Origin: Chlamydiota bacterium
Lineage (GTDB): Bacteria; Chlamydiota; Chlamydiia; Chlamydiales; Rhabdochlamydiaceae
Direction: 5' to 3'
Assembly (NCBI GenBank): GCA_013288895.1
Contig: JABDAY010000009.1
Coordinates: 1-49,063 of the forward strand
Length of the DNA stretch: 49,063 nucleotides
Shown piece by piece: positions 43,079 to 49,063 of the stretch (the stretch's first letter is position 1; every line of letters begins with the position of its first letter). The notes beneath the pieces are model-generated. The model had not been told where the DNA came from, did not search any database, and was given only the letters and a program-made list of their open reading frames with translations. Position numbers and translations under genes: made by a program.

Positions 43079-43858
43079 ATGGCTATTATTTGTAATAGTA
43101 GTAGTGAAGGAAGTTCACCAGTGATAATTTCTTTGCGACAAGTGGCGGAAAGCAAGGCTCGTGTAACAACAGATATTGCTTCAGTACTAGCTAAGATTGA
43201 TGCAGACGTAAGACGATGCTATGAAGATGGGTCTTTCTCTGAGGAATCATACAAAGCAAGCCTAGTAACATCAGGTTTCTTACCACGTGAGGCGAGTGAG
43301 GTGGCAGAAAAAGTTGCAATAGGAATTGTCCGAACAATAATGGGGTGTTCAAAAGTCAATGAGTTACAGCTGATAGCGCGTGGTGTATATCAAGATGGCG
43401 GCTATCTGAAAACAATAACGAAGGCGGCCGAAAAAGAACCTCCTTTTCGGGATCCTCAACTCTATCTGGAACGCGAATGTAACATGTCATTATTAACGAT
43501 AGAGGCATATAAAGCAATCACTCAAGCCCTACTCGAACTAGAAAAGGCTGTAAGAAATGCAGTGACAGAGTATGAAGCAGGGGTGAAAGATGTAGAAGAA
43601 GGTTCCCAAACAATAAAAACTGTTATAGGCAATAGTCAAAATAATTTAGTGATAGACACTGAAAAGAGAGTCTCCCAGTTGAAGGATCAAGCAAAAATCG
43701 TAAGAAGAACTCTTTTAATTCTGCGTGAATCTCTAGTCGAGTGGATAACACATCTCCGCAAAATAAGAGAGGATGAAAAGCAGCTCCTTAGCGTGGTCCT
43801 CCACCTAGAAGAGGAGGCCCCTCGCATGAACCTCCACCAACCAGAGGTTTATGGCTAG
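43079..43858 (+). CDS. Orphan helical family protein, member 2
   Basis: The 259-residue protein shares the opening SLRQVAESKARVTTDIASVL with its neighbours and then continues as a long helical, Glu/Lys-rich protein. Its end (RTLLILRESLVEWITHLRKI) has a decayed twin in the following pseudogene. No signal peptide or membrane span is seen. The stop codon overlaps the start of the next frame (ATGGCTAG), as after a tandem duplication. Function unknown. Confidence 0.78.
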   Translation: MAIICNSSSEGSSPVIISLRQVAESKARVTTDIASVLAKIDADVRRCYEDGSFSEESYKASLVTSGFLPREASEVAEKVAIGIVRTIMGCSKVNELQLIARGVYQDGGYLKTITKAAEKEPPFRDPQLYLERECNMSLLTIEAYKAITQALLELEKAVRNAVTEYEAGVKDVEEGSQTIKTVIGNSQNNLVIDTEKRVSQLKDQAKIVRRTLLILRESLVEWITHLRKIREDEKQLLSVVLHLEEEAPRMNLHQPEVYG

Positions 43859-44167
43859 TGCTAGTGTTAGTGAAGGGAGTCCGCCAATGGCAATTTCGCT
43901 GCAACAAGTGCATGCAAGAAGGGCTCGTGTAACAACAGATATCGCTTCAGCGCTGGCACACATCGATCCGCCAAAAGATGAATGGAATAGATGGAAGATA
44001 TCACTAGAAAACAGAATGATAAAAGTAAATAGCGGTTTATCAATGAAATACAAAGAAGAGCAAGAATTTTACTTTCAGAACAGCGTGAGGCTCTGGTCCA
44101 ATGGATAGTATATCTTCCCAAATTAAGAGAGTATGAAGCGGCGTTCTACAATTCAAGAACTGAATAG
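43851..44167 (+). pseudogene. Frameshifted, shortened third member of the orphan family
   Basis: The first 40 codons match member 2 (SLQQVHARRARVTTDIASAL). The middle is mostly deleted. The first frame ends at 44106-44108 after 85 codons, but from 44063 the frame shifted by two bases reads ILLSEQREALVQWIVYLPKL, homologous to the end of member 2, and stops at 44165-44167. A frameshift plus an internal deletion therefore explain the locus. Confidence 0.8.
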
Positions 44168-44170
44168 ACC

Positions 44171-44374
44171 TTACTTCTTTTTTTTGCCCATCATGAGCCG
44201 TCTCCACCCTTCGGCGGTGAGGACTTTACGATGGGATCCTTTGGATGTTGAAGTTTTTTCTTTAGGTTTTTGTTCCATAATTTTCTTTGTCGGAGCCTTT
44301 TTTATGGGTTTTTTGACGGGAGGAGCTTTCTTTACAGGCTTCGTCGTAAACCTTCTCAGTAGGCGCCTGATCAT
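44171..44374 (-). CDS. Lys/Pro-rich basic small protein
   Basis: The 67-residue protein starts at the ATG at 44374, 8 bases after AAGGGGG; an ATG 51 bases upstream lacks a ribosome site. The sequence RRLLRRFTTKPVKKAPPVKK and the KKAPTKK repeats resemble histone-like or nucleoid tails, then EGWRRLMMGKKKK. Chlamydiae use small basic proteins to compact DNA, so this is a candidate nucleoid protein; it could also be a ribosome-associated protein. Confidence 0.62.
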   Translation of the reverse strand: MIRRLLRRFTTKPVKKAPPVKKPIKKAPTKKIMEQKPKEKTSTSKGSHRKVLTAEGWRRLMMGKKKK

Positions 44375-44476
44375 AGATAGAGTCCCCCTTACCTCAACTT
44401 TAAAGGGTTTTTCTACATTTGTCAAGAAAATATTTTAATGCACTGAAAATGAGGCGGAAAGCTACACTGATGGGAT

Positions 44477-44611
44477 ATGGAAATTGAAATTGAGTATTTG
44501 GGACAGCTTGCGACCCGGTGTGTCCACGGGGAAAATGGAGAGTGTCCGGTCCATTTAAGCTTGCATCCCGAAACCACGTGTGAATTTATCTACAATTGGG
44601 GAGGAGCGTGA
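44477..44611 (+). CDS. Possible 44-residue protein coupled to holA
   Basis: A short frame from the ATG at 44477 encodes 44 residues (MEIEIEYLGQLATRCVHGEN at its start) and its TGA overlaps the holA GTG by 4 bases. The start resembles the first strand of OsmC-family proteins (YLGxLxTxxxH) without the rest of the fold. It may be a real small gene, a leader peptide controlling holA, or an OsmC remnant. Confidence 0.5.
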   Translation: MEIEIEYLGQLATRCVHGENGECPVHLSLHPETTCEFIYNWGGA

Positions 44612-45453
44612 GATTTCAGGTTGTTCCTTGTTATTTCTGTGCGGGTGGGGAAGCAGAGAGAAAAAAGATCATCGATCAAATTATTATAGCTTTGCGAAAA
44701 CTCGATCCACTTGTTTTGCCAAGGTCTTATAATGCGGAGGAAACCCCTGTCTCTTCCGTGATGGGAGAGTTAGAGACAAGACCCCTTTTGGGAAAATTTT
44801 CCATTATTGTATTTGATGGAATAGAAAAGCTGAAAAAAGCCGAAATCCAGATTCTGGAGAATTATATCGCAAAACCTGCCCCCTATGCTCACCTGATTTT
44901 AGGGGGGACAACTCTTAAAATAACAAAAGGGGTATTTGCTTTTGATCTCTCCTCTGAAAAACCTTGGGAAAAACAGAATCGGCTTAAAGAATGGATGATG
45001 GGAGTTGCTGCCAAAGAGAAAAAAAGGCTGACCCCTGATTTAATAGCTTATCTTTTTGCCCGCGTGGGCCCAGAGGTTGCCGCGCTTGAACAGGAATTAA
45101 ATAAGCTGATGACTTACGCCCTTGATAAAGAGGTGATCGATGTAGGCGATGGAGAAAAGCTCTGCCCCATGCCCGCCGCAGTTACTAGTTGGAAGCTTGT
45201 CGAGATGCTTGTAGTAGAGGGAAAAATGCCCCCCAATCCTCCCATAGAAGACACCTCCTCCCTTCTCGCCTTTATGGGGCAGATCCGCTACCAGCTCGAG
45301 CAAGGGATGAAAAAGGGAGGGAGAAAACCTTTCTTTGTGAATGCCCTTAAAGAGCTTTTTCATTTAGAGGTCCAAGTTAAGACACTGAATGTAGACCCGA
45401 GAGTTTTATATGATATATTTGCTGCCAAACTTATTAGATCCAGACGCACTTAA
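44608..45453 (+). CDS. holA: DNA polymerase III delta subunit-like protein
   Basis: The 281-residue protein resembles HolA, the clamp-loader subunit that opens the sliding clamp. The N-terminal domain has CYFCAGGEAERKKIIDQII and FSIIVFDGIEKLKKAEIQIL, the centre KKRLTPDLIAYLFARVGPEVAALEQELNKL, and the C-terminal collar domain is present though short. I take GTG at 44608, overlapping the upstream TGA, with GGAGG just before; a TTG 12 bases earlier is possible. The 3' end overlaps the next gene by 44 bases. Confidence 0.8.
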   Translation: MRFQVVPCYFCAGGEAERKKIIDQIIIALRKLDPLVLPRSYNAEETPVSSVMGELETRPLLGKFSIIVFDGIEKLKKAEIQILENYIAKPAPYAHLILGGTTLKITKGVFAFDLSSEKPWEKQNRLKEWMMGVAAKEKKRLTPDLIAYLFARVGPEVAALEQELNKLMTYALDKEVIDVGDGEKLCPMPAAVTSWKLVEMLVVEGKMPPNPPIEDTSSLLAFMGQIRYQLEQGMKKGGRKPFFVNALKELFHLEVQVKTLNVDPRVLYDIFAAKLIRSRRT

Positions 45454-46102
45454 AGAGTTTTCCTTTCCCCCTGCTCTTGCACAAATTGTCCCCACGTTAA
45501 CGGGGCTCATTGCTGAAAGTGAAAGGGGCTCGCGCACCTTTTTAAAACAGTTTTCCACCCACATCCCCATTTTTTTATTAAATGAACACACAAAAGATGC
45601 GGATATCGCTGACTTCATTCATAAGTTCAGCGGAAAGTGGGGACTCATTTCAGATGGAGGCCTCCCATGCCTCGCAGATCCAGGGGCCAAACTAGTAGCT
45701 CTCGCGCGCAAAAAAAACATCCCCATCAAAGCGATCAGCGGTCCATGCTCGATTACGCTTGCCCTCATGCTCTCCGGCATTCCCAGCCAATCGTTCACCT
45801 TCCACGGCTACCCCGACAAAGATCTCCTCTCGTTAGAAAAAAATCACACCCACATCTTCATCGAAGCTCCCTACCGGAATCAAAAATTTCTCGAGCAGCT
45901 CATCAAAACCCTCCCAGACAAAACCCTCCTCTGCACCGCCACCGACCTCACCGCCCCCACAGAAGAAGTACATACATTCCCCATCTCCGCCTGGAAAAAA
46001 TACCCTCTACCGCAAATCAACAAAAGACCTACGGTCTTTTTATTTTTAACGCAAAACGCAAAACGCAAATTGCAAAACGAAGAAAGAATTAAGAATTCTT
46101 AG
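45410..46102 (+). CDS. RsmI-related SAM-dependent methyltransferase
   Basis: The 230-residue protein belongs to the tetrapyrrole-methylase-fold group: GLISDGGLPCLADPGAKLVALAR and ISGPCSITLALMLSGIPSQSF are the cofactor loops, as in RsmI, which methylates C1402 of 16S rRNA. It is shorter than RsmI (about 286 residues) and its N-terminal GTL/NLGN loop is altered to LPNLLDPDA, so it may be the second, RsmI-like enzyme of chlamydiae. The last 15 or so residues (NAKRKLQNEERIKNS) are encoded by an AAACGC-word repeat, so the native C-terminus was probably overwritten. Confidence 0.8.
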   Translation: MIYLLPNLLDPDALKEFSFPPALAQIVPTLTGLIAESERGSRTFLKQFSTHIPIFLLNEHTKDADIADFIHKFSGKWGLISDGGLPCLADPGAKLVALARKKNIPIKAISGPCSITLALMLSGIPSQSFTFHGYPDKDLLSLEKNHTHIFIEAPYRNQKFLEQLIKTLPDKTLLCTATDLTAPTEEVHTFPISAWKKYPLPQINKRPTVFLFLTQNAKRKLQNEERIKNS

Positions 46103-46145
46103 ATTTCTTTTGTTTTGCGTTTATTGTTTTGCGATTTGCGTTTCT
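46048..46145. repeat. AAACGC-word hairpin element overlapping the 3' end of the RsmI-like gene
   Basis: The left arm (about 46048-46083) is inside the coding frame; the centre AAGAATTCTT contains the stop codon region; the right arm (about 46108-46145) is TTTTGCG-type. It lies between convergent genes. Confidence 0.85.
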
Positions 46146-46164
46146 TCAAATGCGTTTCTTCAAA

Positions 46165-46452
46165 CTAGGCTTTATACTTCATCAGGAACTTGCGTTCTCC
46201 TTTTGGGAGAGGGCGCTTTTTTCGCTTGGAGAAGAATTTTTGCGCGAGCTCAGAGAGACGGGTAGATTTTTTCTTGGTGAGCTTTTTTTTCTTGAACTGG
46301 CGCTGACGTTCTTTTTGCTTGTCTTTTGATAGAGTGATGGGGCTTGTTTTATAGAGCTTCTTCGGTAGCTTAGGCGCGAGCTTCCTGCGAGGAGGAGGCT
46401 CTGGCAAATAACGTCTGGCCGGCGGGGGCTTGGGGCGTATGCTTTGTACCAT
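46165..46452 (-). CDS. Very basic small protein of unknown function
   Basis: The 95-residue protein is rich in Lys, Arg and Pro (PKPPPARRYLPEPPPRRK; QFKKKKLTKKKSTR; SKRKKRPLPKGERKF). It has no membrane span or signal. It resembles nucleic-acid binding tails, but I recognise no family. An overlapping frame on the same strand (46182-46460) is the less likely reading. Convergent with the RsmI-like gene. Confidence 0.6.
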   Translation of the reverse strand: MVQSIRPKPPPARRYLPEPPPRRKLAPKLPKKLYKTSPITLSKDKQKERQRQFKKKKLTKKKSTRLSELAQKFFSKRKKRPLPKGERKFLMKYKA

Positions 46453-46532
46453 AACCGCATCTTAGATCTATACCCAATTAAGTTGAAGAATTGTTTATTG
46501 ACATATGCAGCAGTAAATGAGATAAAAGTTTT

Positions 46533-49063
46533 ATGAGATTGTTAACTTTGCTCCTCTTTGTAAACCTGCTGATCTATGCCTCTCCCACTACTATTTATGT
46601 CATGAGCAACACTGGTGATGAGGGCGGCACTATGGATCAAAATCTAAATTACGCTCTCCAAACTATCGGGGGTGACACGATTATCGACTGCTCGATGATC
46701 GCTGGAAACACAATCACTTTAGACGTTCCGTTACCGGCTATAGGAATCAATCCCCTAAACCCAGAAGTGCCGCCAACAGTTACTATTTATGGCTACGGTG
46801 TGATTATCGAGGGAAGTAATTCTCTCCCTGCTTTCTCTTTGGCCCAAGGCTCATTAACTATTTCTGGCTTTACCATTCAGAATTGTCTTTCAGAAGGTGG
46901 TAGGGGGGGAGCGGGTCTCACCGGTGGCGGTGGAGGAGCAGGTGGAGGTGGAGCGCTCTACATACACCCGGGCACTGTGATGACAATTTCTGCTACAGCC
47001 TTCAATGGTAATCAAGCTGCGGGTGGTGCTGGGGGCGCAGGCTCCACAGGCACTTCTCATGGTGCAGGGGGCGGCGGTGGGGGTTACGGCGGCGGCTTCG
47101 GCGGTGCAGCGATGACGGTACCGGCGGGCGCTACGGGGCCCGGAGGAGGCGGCGGTGGCGGTGGCAATGCTAGTATGAATATTGGAGCAGGCTCTCAGGG
47201 ACATCCTGCTGGGAATAATACTTTCACAAATTATGGTGGCGCCGGCGGCGGCGGAGTGGTTCAGAGTACCTCTCTGGCAGGAAATGGAGGCGCCGTTGCG
47301 GGCAATACTAATACTGGAATTCTTTCTAACGGCGGGGGAACGGCGGAGGTGGGAGGGGCTGGTGGAGGCGCGGGTTCTTCTCCCTGTATTTTCTCCGTTC
47401 CCTCTCCCTGTAATGGGGGTGGCCACGGCGGCGGCTCGGACACAGGAGGCGGGGGAGGAGACGGCATTGGTTATATGTCCACTTATGGTGCTGGCGGCGG
47501 CGGTGCCGGTATTAATTTCAGCGCTTCAGGTTATGGCGCGAGTGGAGGTGCGGGGGGATTTGCTTGCGCCGGAGGAGATGGAGGAACTCTTGGCGGTGGC
47601 GGTGGGGCTTCAGTGCATAATGCAGGCGGTTCTGGAGGTTTTGGCGGAGGGGGCGGTGCTGGCCCTTCCCCCGGGCATGACCCATATGGCCTTGGCGGAT
47701 CAGGTGGTATGGGATCACCGGCAGGAGGTGGTGGAGGGGCGGGACTGGGAGGCGCTATCTTTATTCAAGAAGGAGCCCTCCTCATTATTCAAGACGGTAT
47801 CAGTTTTTCCGGTAATTCTGCAGCCGGGGGAAGCGGAGGAAGTGGCTCTACAGGCGGGGGAGACGGGCTTCAATTGGGACAGGATATTTTTATTCAATCG
47901 GGCGGCGCTCTGACTTTCCAGATCGACGGAACAGTGACTATTCCGAGTCCAATCGAGGGAGCATTTTATCTCTCAAATATCACACCTGCGGTCATTATGT
48001 CAGGTACAGGAACTGTCAGCCTAAGCGGATTCAACACTTATTTGGGAGGGACCTCCATCCAATCGGGAACTCTTAATCTAAATGGTTCAGTTCTTGGAGA
48101 TTTATCGATCGAATCTGCAGGTACGTTATCGGGCAATGCCATGGTTGGAGGAAGTCTTTATAGTAGCGGAACAATCTCGCCAGGCAATTCTATTGGCACA
48201 GTCAATGCTACAGATCTTTTCCTATATTCTACAAGCGTCTATGACGTTGAGATCAACTCTTTAGGTGAAAGCAATCAGATTGTCGCTGCCGGATCGGCTC
48301 AGGTTGGTGGTAGCATTGTAGTTAGCCCTGAGAGTCTTAACTTAGGAGCTCCCCTTACCTACACCATCATCACGACAAAAACAGGTGTGACGGGAGAATT
48401 CTCTTCGTTCACTAGCACTTCTCCTGCCCTCATGAGCTTGATCTATGATCCTTTGACTGTCGAGCTCACATATTTGCCCTTGGATTCGATCAGCCTCACA
48501 GGCAACGCTCTTAGAGCTGCCAGTTGCTTTGTCAGTGCTCCTTTCATCACAGGATCTGATAGAGACAAGGTTGATGCTCTATTACTTGCCTCAAGTTTCG
48601 ACGATATCCAAAAGGCGTTTGCACAAATGGGCCCTGCAGAGCTCTCTAGCGTTGCGCAAATTCAGCTTCTGGACGCCATCCTTATCCGTTCTGCCTATAC
48701 TAAACACATGCAGGAGTCTGAGTGCCAAGAGTCCGTTAATCTCTGGGGTAATCTCATTGGACAGTGGCAACAGCAAAAAAGGGAAAATAACCTTTTTGGA
48801 TATAACGACACTACCCTCGGTGCTACAATTGGTGTCGACTACCAGATTCCCAACTTGATTGTGGGGGGCGCCTTTAGCTATACCCATGATGACTTTCATT
48901 GGAAACAATCCTACGGAAAAGCTAACATCAACAGCTACTATGTAGGATTCTACGGCTGCACGGATTACAAGGGATTTTACTTTAACGCGGCACTCCTCGG
49001 CGCACAAAATAATTACGATACAACACGCCACCTTCACTTCGCAACCCTCTCTAGGCACGCTCA
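46533..49063 (+). CDS. Gly-rich autotransporter, 3' end cut by window edge
   Basis: An open frame of 843 codons starts at the ATG at 46533 and runs off the window. It has a signal peptide (LLTLLLFVNLLIYASP) and a beta-helix start (TTIYVMSNTGDEGGTMDQNL). A very Gly-rich block (about 125-430, runs of GGGG with GGAGG words) is followed by GGAIFIQEGAL, a Pmp-like GGAI motif. A PATR repeat (SGTLNLNGSVLG to SGTISPGNSIGTV, about 510-560) and the start of the barrel (after about 740: VNLWGNLIGQWQQQKRENN) follow. The missing part should be about 200 residues of barrel. Frames read on the other strand through the Gly-rich block are artefacts of GC-rich codons. Confidence 0.88.
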   Translation, partial: MRLLTLLLFVNLLIYASPTTIYVMSNTGDEGGTMDQNLNYALQTIGGDTIIDCSMIAGNTITLDVPLPAIGINPLNPEVPPTVTIYGYGVIIEGSNSLPAFSLAQGSLTISGFTIQNCLSEGGRGGAGLTGGGGGAGGGGALYIHPGTVMTISATAFNGNQAAGGAGGAGSTGTSHGAGGGGGGYGGGFGGAAMTVPAGATGPGGGGGGGGNASMNIGAGSQGHPAGNNTFTNYGGAGGGGVVQSTSLAGNGGAVAGNTNTGILSNGGGTAEVGGAGGGAGSSPCIFSVPSPCNGGGHGGGSDTGGGGGDGIGYMSTYGAGGGGAGINFSASGYGASGGAGGFACAGGDGGTLGGGGGASVHNAGGSGGFGGGGGAGPSPGHDPYGLGGSGGMGSPAGGGGGAGLGGAIFIQEGALLIIQDGISFSGNSAAGGSGGSGSTGGGDGLQLGQDIFIQSGGALTFQIDGTVTIPSPIEGAFYLSNITPAVIMSGTGTVSLSGFNTYLGGTSIQSGTLNLNGSVLGDLSIESAGTLSGNAMVGGSLYSSGTISPGNSIGTVNATDLFLYSTSVYDVEINSLGESNQIVAAGSAQVGGSIVVSPESLNLGAPLTYTIITTKTGVTGEFSSFTSTSPALMSLIYDPLTVELTYLPLDSISLTGNALRAASCFVSAPFITGSDRDKVDALLLASSFDDIQKAFAQMGPAELSSVAQIQLLDAILIRSAYTKHMQESECQESVNLWGNLIGQWQQQKRENNLFGYNDTTLGATIGVDYQIPNLIVGGAFSYTHDDFHWKQSYGKANINSYYVGFYGCTDYKGFYFNAALLGAQNNYDTTRHLHFATLSRHA

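Noticed and set aside
44133..44438. 101-codon plus-strand frame
   Set aside because: Antisense to the Lys-rich small protein that has a good ribosome site, and it overlaps the pseudogene tail.
45637..46092. 151-codon His/Arg/Pro-rich frame
   Set aside because: Alternate frame of the RsmI-like methyltransferase.
46890..47426. 178-codon minus-strand frame
   Set aside because: Antisense to the Gly-rich block, with Ser/Thr/Arg composition expected from reversed Gly codons.
47182..47913. 243-codon frame through the Gly-rich autotransporter
   Set aside because: It is an alternate frame of GC-rich Gly codons; the autotransporter frame has a signal peptide, beta-helix and barrel.

Overview
The window looks like a chromosomal segment of a chlamydia-like obligate intracellular bacterium (phylum Chlamydiota, probably outside Chlamydiaceae; the genus cannot be fixed from sequence alone). 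Pointers are a TrmB whose start and core read like the chlamydial enzyme, a long-form Pgi, a plant/chlamydial-type FabI, a compact set of type III secretion translocator-like genes, autotransporters with N-terminal signal peptides, and two candidate F-box/leucine-rich-repeat effectors. Intracellular life in a eukaryote, perhaps an amoeba, is inferred.

Layout: 1-9 kb holds a truncated AAA/DUF4143 ATPase, an M48 lipoprotein protease, a PATR-type autotransporter, a GT28-like glycosyltransferase, a HAD phosphatase and a Ser/Pro/Ala-rich protein. 9-16.5 kb holds two stand-alone receiver-domain proteins with disordered arms, a cold-shock protein, tRNA-Leu, an exported MESH1-like HD hydrolase, an ExbB/ExbD pair, trmB and tRNA-Pro. 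16.5-24.8 kb holds pgi, a large orphan protein, a seven-repeat YVTN propeller protein and a duplicated module (small two-helix membrane protein plus F-box/LRR protein), one copy of which has lost most of its membrane-protein gene. 24.8-28.2 kb is an mlaE-mlaF-mlaD-yqgE lipid transport cluster. 28.3-30.9 kb is a four-gene set resembling a miniature type III translocon with a SycD-like chaperone. 31-36.4 kb is a tamA-tamB pair. 36.4-46.5 kb is mostly housekeeping (hemL, NfeD-like, FliO-like, HAD, SDR, fabI, holA, RsmI-like) with a three-member orphan family whose last copy is decayed. The right edge is a Gly-rich autotransporter running out of the window.

The strongest unexplained signal is non-coding. 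Several families of long hairpins built from short iterated words sit directly behind stop codons: CACGGG-type arms of 41-48 bp (four copies), AAACGC/AAAACGC-type arms (three full copies plus halves), a GGTTAC-type hairpin, and a 39-bp tandem array using the same AAACGC word and a GAAGATCGG-like start. A further 28-36 bp hairpin follows both F-box genes. They look like terminators or 3'-end elements that grow by local word amplification. No insertion sequence, phage or CRISPR array was recognised.
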